Assembly: GCA_017849455.1 (NCBI GenBank)
Contig: JAFIGX010000025.1
Coordinates: 62,001-126,000, forward strand
Origin: Pseudobacter sp.
Lineage (GTDB): Bacteria > Bacteroidota > Bacteroidia > Chitinophagales > Chitinophagaceae
Direction of reading: 5' to 3'
Length of the DNA: 64,000 bases
Both the position numbers and the translations under genes were made by a program. A model generated the notes under the pieces. The model had not been told where the DNA came from and searched no databases. It saw only the letters and a list, made by a program, of their open reading frames with translations. Position 1 is the first letter of the stretch; each line of letters opens with the position of its first letter. Positions 8,740 to 16,808 of this stretch are shown here, piece by piece.

Positions 8740-9558
8740 ATGGAGAACCAGCAGGGTCAGGAAATTTATTTTATCATCATAATAGGCGGTATTCTGGCCC
8801 TGTTACTGGTAGGCTTTATCGTTACCATCCTGTTCACTTACCAGCGCAGGCAGCACCAGCAGGAACAGGAGCTTGCCCAGGTTAAAGGCCAATACGAAAG
8901 GGAGGCCCTCCAATCCCAGCTCGAAATTCAGGAAGAGACCTTCAAAATGCTCAGCCAGGAATTGCACGATAATATCGGTCAGTCACTCTCGGTCGTAAAG
9001 CTGTCGCTCGCCATCCTGCCGGTCGATAAACAACACGAAGCCTGGGAACCTATCCAGAATGCCCGGGAAATTCTCAACAAAGCCGTACTTGACCTGGCGG
9101 GGCTCAACAAAAGCCTGCACACGGACCGCATAGCACAGATCGGGCTGGTAGAGGCCATCCGTTTCGAGGTGGAGAGCCTTCGCAAATCGAGGCTCCTCGA
9201 TGTGGAATTCAACGTGAACGGGTACGAGCAGTTGCTCGCTGAACAACAATCAGTGCTTCTGTTCCGCATGTTCCAGGAAATGCTCAATAATATCCTGAAA
9301 CATTCCAAAGCAACCAGGGTGGAGATCACCATCACCTATACCGATGACAACAAATTTATCCTGACCCTCGCCGACAACGGAGTAGGTTTTAACATAGCCG
9401 AAAAGAGAAATTCCGTATCTTCTTCCTCCGGTGTCGGATTAAAAAGTATCTTCAACCGCGCAAAGCTCGTGGGCGCCGAGATCGATATGCAAAGCGAGAT
9501 CGGCAAAGGCACCACTGTAACCATCTGGTTATCTTTGCCCGGGGAAACCGAAAGCTAA
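8740..9558 (+). CDS. Sensor histidine kinase, HisKA_3 (NarX/DesK-like), no sensor domain
   Basis: A 272-residue two-component kinase. The N-terminus has one membrane helix (about 9-33) and no periplasmic or cytoplasmic sensor domain. A coiled linker (35-68) leads straight into the HisKA_3 dimerisation helix, with the phospho-accepting His76 in LSQELHDNIGQ. The HATPase_c domain shows an N-box around E180-N184, the G1 box DNGVGF at 212-217 and the G2 box GVGL at 231-234. The response regulator starts 9 bp after the stop, so this is a kinase/regulator operon. Since the kinase cannot sense by itself, input may come from a partner membrane protein, and the three upstream seven-helix proteins are natural candidates (inference). 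Base composition is back to the genome norm here. Confidence 0.92.
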   Translation: MENQQGQEIYFIIIIGGILALLLVGFIVTILFTYQRRQHQQEQELAQVKGQYEREALQSQLEIQEETFKMLSQELHDNIGQSLSVVKLSLAILPVDKQHEAWEPIQNAREILNKAVLDLAGLNKSLHTDRIAQIGLVEAIRFEVESLRKSRLLDVEFNVNGYEQLLAEQQSVLLFRMFQEMLNNILKHSKATRVEITITYTDDNKFILTLADNGVGFNIAEKRNSVSSSSGVGLKSIFNRAKLVGAEIDMQSEIGKGTTVTIWLSLPGETES

Positions 9559-9567
9559 TTTTTGCAA

Positions 9568-10224
9568 ATGACAGGCGACAGAAAAATACAGGTTGCAGTG
9601 GCAGATGATCACACGCTGATGCGTAATGCGCTGGCGAGGCTCATCGGCTCGTTCGAGAATTATGCCGTACTGTTCGAAGCCGGTAACGGCAAAGAAGTGA
9701 AAGACAAGATCAGCAAACACATCCTGCCGGATATCATTCTCCTTGATGTCAATATGCCCGACATAGACGGTTACGAAACTGCCAAATGGATATATAAGAA
9801 TCATCCGCAGATCAAGATCCTCGCCCTCTCCATGTTCACCGATGAAAGTATCATCATCCGCATGCTTCGCCTGGGCGCCAAAGGCTATATCCTCAAGAAC
9901 GCAGATCCCGATGAGCTTAAACTGGCACTCGATTCCGTGATGCAAAAAGACTCCTATCTCTCAGAATATATTTCAGGAAAAGTCATTAGCGGCCTGCACA
10001 AAGACATCGATCTTCCCGATGAACCCGTTGTGCTCAGCGATAAAGAAAAAGAATTCCTCCAGTGGGCATGTACCGAAATGACCTATAAGGATATTGCCCT
10101 CAAAATGTTCGTCAGCCCGCGCACGGTCGACGATTACAGGAATGCACTCTTCGAAAAACTAAAAGTAAAATCAAGGATCGGACTCGTTTTGTATGCTATC
10201 CGCCATGGAATGGTGGAGGTATAA
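9568..10224 (+). CDS. Response regulator, NarL/LuxR family
   Basis: A 218-residue DNA-binding response regulator. The receiver domain (about 6-125) has the acidic pair D13-D14, phospho-acceptor D60 in LLDVNMPD, Ser in LALSMF, and the conserved Lys in YILKN. A LuxR-type helix-turn-helix covers about 150-215, with LSDKEKEFLQWACTEMTYKDIA and the recognition region SPRTVDDYRNALFEKL. Start ATG at 9568 is chosen over the in-frame TTG two codons earlier. It is the cognate partner of the kinase 9 bp upstream. Its target genes are not evident here. Confidence 0.94.
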   Translation: MTGDRKIQVAVADDHTLMRNALARLIGSFENYAVLFEAGNGKEVKDKISKHILPDIILLDVNMPDIDGYETAKWIYKNHPQIKILALSMFTDESIIIRMLRLGAKGYILKNADPDELKLALDSVMQKDSYLSEYISGKVISGLHKDIDLPDEPVVLSDKEKEFLQWACTEMTYKDIALKMFVSPRTVDDYRNALFEKLKVKSRIGLVLYAIRHGMVEV

Positions 10225-10227
10225 ATT

Positions 10228-10348
10228 GTTTGTGGTTGGTCGTTTGTCGTTGTTCCATGCTTAACATTCCCTGCATAAAGGAATGTTCCTAATTTATCAG
10301 GAATGTTACACCTAAAGAACGACAAACAACCAACGACCAACCACAAAC
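10228..10348. repeat. Long composite hairpin between convergent response regulator and carB
   Basis: A 17-bp perfect inverted repeat (GTTTGTGGTTGGTCGTT at 10228-10244; its complement at 10332-10348) is extended inward by a further TGTCGTT/AACGACA pairing. Inside lies AACATTCC (10263-10270), which can pair with either of two GGAATGTT copies (10280-10287 or 10300-10307). It fills the gap between two convergent genes and could act as a bidirectional terminator. Its arms are built of GTTGGT/GTTTGT-type words. Confidence 0.75.
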
Positions 10349-10366
10349 CACCAACAGTATAAAACA

Positions 10367-13189
10367 TTATTTGGAGAGATACATACTCCTGTCCTTATAC
10401 AACTGCCGGAAATATGGATCACGAAGATCTTTTATGAACCTGATCGCTTCGCCGGTCGATTTCATTTCAGGCCCCAACTCCTTGCTTACACCGGGGAATT
10501 TTTCAAAACTGAATACCGGCTCCTTGATCGCATAACCTTTCAAACGCTTCACGAATTTGAAATCACGGAGCTTATTGGCGCCGAGCATCACTTTGGTGGC
10601 CACATTTAGGTAAGGGATCTGGTATGCTTTTGCTATGAATGGCGTTGTGCGTGATGCTCTCGGGTTTGCCTCGATCACATATACCTTATTATCCTTGATG
10701 GCAAACTGGATATTGATCAACCCTTTTATGTTCAGCTTGAAAGCGATCTTACGGGCATATTCCTCCATCGTCTCCACGATCAGGGGTGATAAATTGAACT
10801 GCGGCAGTACCGCATTGCTATCCCCACTGTGAATACCGGCCGGCTCGATATGCTCCATCACACCCATCACATGAAAATCTTCCCCATCACAAATGGCATC
10901 GATCTCCGCTTCCTGGCAACGATCGAGGAAGTGGTCGATCAGGATCTTGTTGCCGGGAATATGTTTCAGGAGGCTCACCACCGCCTTTTCCACCTCTTCA
11001 TCATTGATCACGATCCTCATCCGTTGTCCACCCAACACATAGCTGGGCCGTACCAGTACCGGGTAACCCACTTTGTTGGCCACTTCTACTGCTTCATCGA
11101 CTGTGTAGGCAGTGCCATAATCGGGGTAAGGAATTCCAAGCTCTTTCAACATATCGCTGAACCGGCCGCGGTCTTCGGCAATATCCATATTGTCGAAGGA
11201 TGTGCCGATGATCGTGACGCCTTTCTGGGTGAGACGTTCCGCCATCTTCAGGGCTGTTTGTCCGCCAAGCTGAACGATCACCCCATCGGGTTTTTCCAGC
11301 TCGATGATCTCCCAGAGGTGTTCCCAGAATACCGGCTCGAAATACAGTTTGTCGGCCATATCGAAATCGGTGGAAACGGTTTCCGGGTTGCAGTTCACCA
11401 TGATGGCCTCATAACCGCATTCTTTGAGCGCCAGCAGTCCATGCACGCAGCAGTAATCGAACTCGATGCCCTGCCCGATGCGGTTGGGACCCGATCCCAG
11501 CACGATCACTTTTTTCTTATTGCTTACCTTGCTTTCATTGTGATTGCCGGCTTCGAAAGTTGAATAGAAATACGGCGTTTTAGCCTCGAACTCCGCACTG
11601 CAGGTATCCACCATTTTATAGACACGGGTAATTCCCAGGGCTTTTCTTTTCGCATAAACGTCCTCATCTTTCCCGTCCTGCATGATGAGGGCAATCTGCT
11701 GATCGCTGAAACCAAGGTCCTTGGCCTCTTTCAGCAACCCGTCGGGCAGGTTGTTCAGTTTATGTTTGGCGATCTCTTTTTCGATATCTACTATCTTCCT
11801 CACTTCATTCACAAACCACCGGTCTATGCCGGTAGCCTTGGAGATGGTGCCAACCGATATGCCTTGCATCAGCGCATCCTTGATCCTGAAAATGCGGTCC
11901 CATTTCGGTACTTTGATGTATTCGATCAGTTCCTCGGCATGCATCTGGCTTTTGCCGTAATAACCCAGTCCCACCGCATTATTCTCCAGGCTTTGGCAGG
12001 CTTTCTGAACAGCTTCGGCAAAGCTGCGGCCGATGGCCATTACTTCGCCCACGCTCTTCATTTGAAGGCCAAGGGTATCATTGGCGCCCTTGAATTTATC
12101 GAAGTTCCAGCGCGGCATTTTTACGATCACGTAATCGAGCGCCGGTTCAAAATAAGCGGAAGTGGTTTTGGTGATCTGGTTCTTCAGTTCATCCAATGTA
12201 TAACCAATGGCGAGTTTGGCGGCTATCTTGGCAATAGGGTAACCCGTGGCTTTAGAGGCAAGGGCTGAAGAACGGCTCACACGGGGGTTGATCTCTACGG
12301 AGATCAGGTGCTCGGTGGCCGGGTCCATGGCAAACTGCACGTTACAGCCACCGGCAAAGTTGCCCAGGCTGCGCATCATGAGGATGGCCAGGTTGCGCAT
12401 TTGCTGGAAAGCGGTATCGCTCAGGGTCATGGCAGGGGCCACGGTAATGGAGTCGCCGGTATGAACGCCCATCGGGTCCACATTTTCCACAGTACAGATG
12501 ATGGCGACATTGTCGTTCTTATCGCGTAGCAGTTCCAGCTCATATTCTTTCCATCCGAGCAAGGCCTTTTCTACCAACACCTCGTGAATGGGGGAAGCTT
12601 TCAAGCCTCTGTCGAGCGCAGCTTCCAGTTCAGATTTGTCGTGAACGAAGCCGCCGCCGGTGCCACCCAGCGTGAAAGAGGGGCGGATCACGAGGGGGAA
12701 GCCGATCTCCTGGGCATATTCCTTTCCTTCCAGCAATGAGTTGGCCACTTTTGAAGGCGCCACCGGTACCCCGATCTTCATCATCAACTGGCGGAATTTT
12801 TCCCTGTCTTCCGCTGTGTCGATGGCTTCCACATCGACCCCGATCAGGCGGACATTGTATTTTTCCCAAACCCCCAGTTCAGCCGCTTCTTTGGTAAGGT
12901 TGAGAGCTGTTTGTCCGCCCATGGTCGGCAATACGGCATCGATCTGGTTTTCCTCCAGGATCTGCTCGAGGCTCTCTACCGTCAGTGGCAGCAGGTACAC
13001 TTTGTCGGCCATCATGGGGTCGGTCATGATAGTGGCCGGATTACTGTTGATGAGGATCACCTTAATACCTTCTTCCCGTAAGCTGCGGGCAGCCTGGGAG
13101 CCGGAATAATCAAATTCACAAGCTTGTCCGATAATAATGGGGCCTGAACCGATAATAAGCACTGACTTGATAGAACTGTCTTTTGGCAT
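10367..13189 (-). CDS. carB: Carbamoyl-phosphate synthase large chain, lacking MGS domain
   Basis: The ATP-grasp subunit that makes carbamoyl phosphate from bicarbonate, ammonia (channelled from CarA) and two ATP, feeding pyrimidine and arginine synthesis. Both homologous halves are present: the first ATP-grasp unit about 1-390, the oligomerisation region about 390-545, and the second ATP-grasp unit from about 545 (VLGSGPNRIGQGIEFD). The protein stops soon after the second GPEMKSTGEAI motif, so the roughly 130-residue MGS-like allosteric domain of E. coli CarB is absent. I believe short forms are usual in this phylum. The ATG at 13189 (MPKDSSIK) is preferred over one 13 codons upstream because homology begins there. 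No carA is nearby. Confidence 0.95.
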   Translation of the reverse strand: MPKDSSIKSVLIIGSGPIIIGQACEFDYSGSQAARSLREEGIKVILINSNPATIMTDPMMADKVYLLPLTVESLEQILEENQIDAVLPTMGGQTALNLTKEAAELGVWEKYNVRLIGVDVEAIDTAEDREKFRQLMMKIGVPVAPSKVANSLLEGKEYAQEIGFPLVIRPSFTLGGTGGGFVHDKSELEAALDRGLKASPIHEVLVEKALLGWKEYELELLRDKNDNVAIICTVENVDPMGVHTGDSITVAPAMTLSDTAFQQMRNLAILMMRSLGNFAGGCNVQFAMDPATEHLISVEINPRVSRSSALASKATGYPIAKIAAKLAIGYTLDELKNQITKTTSAYFEPALDYVIVKMPRWNFDKFKGANDTLGLQMKSVGEVMAIGRSFAEAVQKACQSLENNAVGLGYYGKSQMHAEELIEYIKVPKWDRIFRIKDALMQGISVGTISKATGIDRWFVNEVRKIVDIEKEIAKHKLNNLPDGLLKEAKDLGFSDQQIALIMQDGKDEDVYAKRKALGITRVYKMVDTCSAEFEAKTPYFYSTFEAGNHNESKVSNKKKVIVLGSGPNRIGQGIEFDYCCVHGLLALKECGYEAIMVNCNPETVSTDFDMADKLYFEPVFWEHLWEIIELEKPDGVIVQLGGQTALKMAERLTQKGVTIIGTSFDNMDIAEDRGRFSDMLKELGIPYPDYGTAYTVDEAVEVANKVGYPVLVRPSYVLGGQRMRIVINDEEVEKAVVSLLKHIPGNKILIDHFLDRCQEAEIDAICDGEDFHVMGVMEHIEPAGIHSGDSNAVLPQFNLSPLIVETMEEYARKIAFKLNIKGLINIQFAIKDNKVYVIEANPRASRTTPFIAKAYQIPYLNVATKVMLGANKLRDFKFVKRLKGYAIKEPVFSFEKFPGVSKELGPEMKSTGEAIRFIKDLRDPYFRQLYKDRSMYLSK

Positions 13190-13256
13190 GTTGTAAGAAG
13201 CGGTTTTTTTTAAAAACAAATTGCGCAAAAGTAAGGTAGCAGCAGGAATTTTGAAA

Positions 13257-13290
13257 ATAAAAAACCTCTACCGCACCCGGCAGAGGTTTG
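13257..13290 (-). terminator. Terminator after the 71-aa membrane protein
   Basis: On the minus strand, an AACCTCTgCCGGG-type stem pairs with a CGGTAGAGGTT arm and runs into TTTTTTATTTT. It sits 25 bp after the stop of the small gene at 13315 and separates it from carB. Confidence 0.8.
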
Positions 13291-13314
13291 AATTGCTGGC
13301 TGGAAAATATTCAA

Positions 13315-13530
13315 TCAGTTGTTGTGAAAAGCGGCTATTTCAATGTCATCGAGGGGTACACCGCCCTGGCGCTCTAACTTTCGCTGCTCGGCCAGATGGC
13401 GCTTTTCCTCAAAGTGACTTTTTACCTTGAACATCCACTTTTGTTTTGCTTCACTTCCTTTGAAGATTCCCACTATGGTTCCTACCGTGATCGCCAGTAG
13501 TAAAACCGCGCTGTTTATTATCGTTTTCAT
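13315..13530 (-). CDS. Small single-pass membrane protein
   Basis: A 71-residue protein with one N-terminal hydrophobic helix (about 5-22, including a GTIVGIF turn) and a highly charged, probably helical cytoplasmic tail rich in Lys, Arg and Glu (about 28-55). I do not recognise a family. The ATG at 13530 is preferred over GTG two codons upstream. The clean terminator downstream and the hairpin-like palindrome about 85 bp upstream of the start support a real transcription unit. Confidence 0.6.
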   Translation of the reverse strand: MKTIINSAVLLLAITVGTIVGIFKGSEAKQKWMFKVKSHFEEKRHLAEQRKLERQGGVPLDDIEIAAFHNN

Positions 13531-13845
13531 AACCACAGGTTGTAGAGTTATACCATCTTACATCATTAGACAATTTATATACGCCAAAAGCTGTTCCATA
13601 GTTCAGAAAAAATGATACCACTAAGTGGGTATTTTTAAAGATTTAACAAGCGTCTACACATTGTCTTCAGTGTATACCTGTTTATACCCATTGCCATGCC
13701 GGGTAACCCTGCTTTCAAACTTTTAATACAGGTTTAATATAAAAGAATGATCATAGCTGCATCCGGTAGCTCTACCATTCGGATCAGGTATGCCGGCCCT
13801 GCTGCATTAACAACCGGTTTCACTTAGCCCCCAGCCCATTTTCCT
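13531..13845. other. Divergent intergenic region with a palindrome
   Basis: This 315-bp gap separates the leftward small membrane gene from the rightward M23 peptidase gene, so it must hold both promoters. It contains the near-perfect palindrome at 13615-13632 and the TAGTTTTG box at 13846. No further gene is seen. Confidence 0.5.
13615..13632. promoter_or_regulatory. Palindromic candidate operator
   Basis: ATACCACT is followed by one base and then AGTGGGTAT, an 8-bp dyad with a single bulged G and a T-run on the plus strand. The very short loop favours a protein-binding site over a terminator. It is about 85 bp upstream of the small gene at 13530 and about 270 bp upstream of the M23 gene. 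Confidence 0.35.
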
Positions 13846-13853
13846 TAGTTTTG
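13846..13853 (+). promoter_or_regulatory. Bacteroidota -7 box for the M23 peptidase gene
   Basis: TAGTTTTG fits the TAnnTTTG consensus of Bacteroidota primary-sigma promoters and lies 30 bp ahead of the chosen ATG at 13884. A matching TTTG -33 box at the usual distance is not clear. Confidence 0.5.
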
Positions 13854-13883
13854 CAACCAGTTAACAAAAAAACATTTTGCATA

Positions 13884-15593
13884 ATGCGAGTATTGGTGAT
13901 CGTTTCCCTCCTCTGGGCTGAAATGCTCTCTGCGCAGGTCTTCCCGGCGTCCGATTATCCCAAAGGCTATTTCCGGAACCCTTTGGCGCTCCCCATGGAC
14001 CTCAGTGGTAATTTCGGCGAGCTGCGTCCCAACCATTACCATATGGGGCTCGACATGAAAACGAAAGCCGTCGAAAACCAGCCCGTGTATGCAGCTGCAG
14101 ATGGGTACATAGCCCGTATCAAGATCGAGCCGGCCGGTTTTGGAAGGGCCATCTATATCAATCACCCCAATGGATACTCCACATTATATGCCCACCTCAA
14201 TGAATTCAACCCGGCCCTGGAACAATGGGTGAAGCAGCAACAATACAAACTGGAATCCTGGAAGGTCTTCCTGGAGTTGAGCCCCGATCTCTTCCCGGTG
14301 AAGAAAGGAGATTTCCTGGCCTATAGCGGCAACACCGGAGGCTCCCAGGCGCCACACCTGCATTTCGAGGTCCGTCGTACCGCCGATGATATCAATTGTA
14401 ACCCGCTGCTGTTCGGACTGCCCCTGGCCGATAATGTGCCTCCCCGTATCCTGCGCATGGCTATCTACGACAGAACGGTCAGCATTTATGAAAGGCCCGC
14501 CCGGCTTTTCCCCGTTAAGGCCCAGGCAGGAAGCAATTATGTTACCAATCCTGAGCTGATCAGGGTCACCAGCCCAAAGATCAGTTTTGCCATCGGGGCT
14601 TTCGATACCCATACCGGTTCTTCCAATCTCAATGGTATTTTCGAATCCATACTCTATGTGGACGGGCAGGCCATTACCGGTTTCCAGATGGACAAGATCA
14701 GCTACAACGATACCCGGTATATCAATGCCCATACCGATTACAGAACAAAGTCCGGCGGGGGGCCGTGGCTGCAACATTTGTCGGACCTTCCTGGGTATAT
14801 CAACTCTATCTATAAACACGTGAAGGGAGATGGTGTTATCGATCTGAGTGATGGGGCTATTCATACTGTCCGGATCGTGGTAAAGGACACTTACCTGAAC
14901 AGCTCCACCCTCGAATGCAAGGTGCAGTTCGATCCCGCTTCCGCCACAGCCACCCCTCCGATGCCGGGTAAAATGTTCTACCCGCTCATGCTCGACGGAT
15001 ATGAGACCACAGACTGCGAATTCTTCATCGGCGAACGATGCCTCTATGATTCCGTGCATATCCGCTATGCCCGGTCTGCTGCATCGAATCCCGCGGTAGT
15101 TTCAGCAGTGCATAGTATCGGCGCCAGCTATATTCCGCTACAGGAAGCCTTCCTCGTGAGGATACAGCCCACCAGGGCGCTGACGGCGGCTGAAAAACAG
15201 CAGGTCGCTATGCAATGGTATGCCGGCAGTAAGAAGGATGTGCAGAAAGTGGAATGGCAGGGCGAATGGGCCTCTGCAAGGTTCCGCGATTTTGGCTCTT
15301 ACCAGTTGGTATTGGACACTGAACCGCCGCAGATCGTCCCGATCGGTTTTACAGACGGGGCCAACCTCAGTAAAGCCAGCCGGATCGTGTTCACCATAAA
15401 GGACAATTTCGAAAAGTTCAAAAATGTAAGGACCCTGCTCGACGGAAAATGGTTGCGTTTTACGAATGATAAAGGCAGGAACTTCATCTATCGTTTCGAT
15501 GAAAAATGTCCGCCTGGTGAACATGAGCTTACCATCAACGCAGAAGATGAGGCAGGCAACCAGGTCACCAGAACTTTCAGGTTCAGCAGGTGA
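13884..15593 (+). CDS. M23-family metallopeptidase, exported
   Basis: A 569-residue exported LytM-type peptidase, expected to act on peptidoglycan cross-links in the periplasm. A signal peptide covers residues 1-18 (ends LSAQ). The peptidase domain is N-terminal (about 40-175). It has the zinc motif N-H-Y-H-M-G-L-D, with ligands near H53 and D57, and the second motif HLHFEV near 158-163. The remaining roughly 390 residues form beta-rich modules of unknown role. ATG at 13884 is chosen over the TTG at 13851 because it places the signal peptide at the very N-terminus and leaves the promoter box upstream. Known relatives either cut cross-links or, when degenerate, activate amidases; the catalytic residues here look intact. 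Confidence 0.88.
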   Translation: MRVLVIVSLLWAEMLSAQVFPASDYPKGYFRNPLALPMDLSGNFGELRPNHYHMGLDMKTKAVENQPVYAAADGYIARIKIEPAGFGRAIYINHPNGYSTLYAHLNEFNPALEQWVKQQQYKLESWKVFLELSPDLFPVKKGDFLAYSGNTGGSQAPHLHFEVRRTADDINCNPLLFGLPLADNVPPRILRMAIYDRTVSIYERPARLFPVKAQAGSNYVTNPELIRVTSPKISFAIGAFDTHTGSSNLNGIFESILYVDGQAITGFQMDKISYNDTRYINAHTDYRTKSGGGPWLQHLSDLPGYINSIYKHVKGDGVIDLSDGAIHTVRIVVKDTYLNSSTLECKVQFDPASATATPPMPGKMFYPLMLDGYETTDCEFFIGERCLYDSVHIRYARSAASNPAVVSAVHSIGASYIPLQEAFLVRIQPTRALTAAEKQQVAMQWYAGSKKDVQKVEWQGEWASARFRDFGSYQLVLDTEPPQIVPIGFTDGANLSKASRIVFTIKDNFEKFKNVRTLLDGKWLRFTNDKGRNFIYRFDEKCPPGEHELTINAEDEAGNQVTRTFRFSR

Positions 15594-15605
15594 TAGGAGA
15601 ATACA

Positions 15606-15613
15606 TAATTTTG
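15606..15613 (+). promoter_or_regulatory. TAnnTTTG box unusually close to the bcp start
   Basis: TAATTTTG matches the Bacteroidota -7 consensus but ends only 4 bp before the ATG at 15618. If it is used, the mRNA would be nearly leaderless. Confidence 0.4.
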
Positions 15614-15617
15614 AAGC

Positions 15618-16085
15618 ATGATATTACAAGAAGGAGATAAAGCACCCCTGTTCACGGCACCGGACCAGGATGAAAAGCCCATTGCGTTGAGTAACTTTCG
15701 CGGGAAAAAAGTAGTGCTCTATTTCTATCCTGAAGATGATACGCCCACCTGCACGGTGCAGGCCTGCAATCTGCGCGATAAGTATGCACTGCTTCGCAAA
15801 GAAGGATATGTGGTCCTGGGAGTAAGCCCCGATCCTCCGGCCAAACACAAGAAATTTGAAACCAAATACAAGCTCCCATTTACACTCATCGCCGATCCCG
15901 ATCATCATATCATCGATCAATACGGTGTTTGGGGTGAGAAACAATTATACGGCAGAAAATACATGGGACTGCATCGCACTACCTTCCTGATCGATGAAGA
16001 AGGGGTGATCCGCAAAGTATTTCTTCGCCCCAGGAATAAACAACATGCTGAAGAGATCATCAAAGCATGGAAAGAACTGGGCTGA
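15618..16085 (+). CDS. bcp: Thioredoxin-dependent peroxiredoxin Bcp/PrxQ
   Basis: A 155-residue cytoplasmic peroxidase that reduces hydrogen and organic peroxides using thioredoxin. The thioredoxin-like fold carries the Bcp signature PEDDTPTCTVQAC, with peroxidatic Cys45 and resolving Cys50 five residues later, as in atypical 2-Cys PrxQ enzymes. Pro43 and Thr42 complete the active-site PxxTxxC region. Length is family-typical. It lies 24 bp after the M23 gene, so read-through is possible, but it also has its own promoter-like box. Confidence 0.94.
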   Translation: MILQEGDKAPLFTAPDQDEKPIALSNFRGKKVVLYFYPEDDTPTCTVQACNLRDKYALLRKEGYVVLGVSPDPPAKHKKFETKYKLPFTLIADPDHHIIDQYGVWGEKQLYGRKYMGLHRTTFLIDEEGVIRKVFLRPRNKQHAEEIIKAWKELG

Positions 16086-16442
16086 CCCATTACCCGTCGC
16101 CCCCATTACATACATGGACGGAGGAAACCCGCCTGGGCGAAATAACGTATTACCCAATAGCTACATGAAAAGGAGATGTTGTAACTATCTGCCATAGCTA
16201 ATAGTGAAATAACTCTTCTATCATGGGTTATTTATAGTTAGGGTTTGGTATCCCTGTCCTGTCGAGGACAGGGATTTCTGCATACAGGAATGAACGTCAA
16301 AACCATCTTCAGTAAAAGCAGGCAACCTTCCCCGATAAAACTCCGTAAAAAAAACAGCGGCATGCCATCATATCGGGATCGACTTTTCGTTGACTTTCCG
16401 TAGGGGGCCGGTTGTGTGTAATTACAAATCATAATTGGTTAT
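16086..16442. other. Intergenic region after bcp
   Basis: Holds the strong 11-bp hairpin at 16250-16275 and no supported gene. Direct short repeats of CATTAC/CCCATTACCC occur just after the bcp stop. The promoter of the downstream four-gene operon should lie in the last 100 bp, but no clear box was found. Confidence 0.45.
16250..16275. terminator. Strong hairpin, possible distal terminator
   Basis: A perfect 11-bp stem (ATCCCTGTCCT / AGGACAGGGAT) with a GTCG tetraloop, followed on the plus strand by TTTCTG. It is 165 bp past the bcp stop, which is far for a simple terminator. The T-tract is short, so a structural or processing role is also possible. Confidence 0.6.
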
Positions 16443-16796
16443 ATGGTAAAAAAAGTTGTAATAGTTTTTTCAGCAACTGTAGTTCTGATCAGTAGTTGTT
16501 ACAATCAAAAAGAAGAATTGCTGTATCCTCTGGGCGCCAATTGCAATGGTATCAATGCCAAATTCAGCGTAGACGTGAACCCTATCATTCAAACCAATTG
16601 TGCAATTTCAGGATGCCATGATGGGTCTAGCACCAATGGTCCGGGGCCGCTCACCAGTTATGACAGGATCAGGGATGCTGCATCACGTATCAGAACGGCA
16701 GTAGTAGATCGTACCATGCCCAAAGGTTCAACCCTAAGTACCGATGATATCAGGAAGATCGTTTGCTGGATCGATTCCGGCACTCCCAATAATTAA
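16443..16796 (+). CDS. Cytochrome c-like lipoprotein with CX4CH motif
   Basis: A 117-residue lipoprotein: signal peptide with lipobox LISSC, lipidated at Cys19. The mature part has C53-AISG-C58-H59, a CX4CH spacing instead of the usual CXXCH, followed by Met92 in MPKG, which fits a distal axial ligand of a small c-type cytochrome. It ends in IVCWIDSGTPNN, a common end in Bacteroidota cytochrome-like domains. Whether heme is attached is uncertain because of the spacing. It is the first gene of a tight four-gene operon (gaps 12, 21 and 33 bp). Confidence 0.75.
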   Translation: MVKKVVIVFSATVVLISSCYNQKEELLYPLGANCNGINAKFSVDVNPIIQTNCAISGCHDGSSTNGPGPLTSYDRIRDAASRIRTAVVDRTMPKGSTLSTDDIRKIVCWIDSGTPNN

Positions 16797-16808
16797 CGGT
16801 ACCAACGC

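Noticed and set aside
16238..16432. 64-codon minus-strand ORF after bcp
   Set aside because: It covers the strong hairpin at 16250-16275 and shows no protein-like pattern; likely chance.
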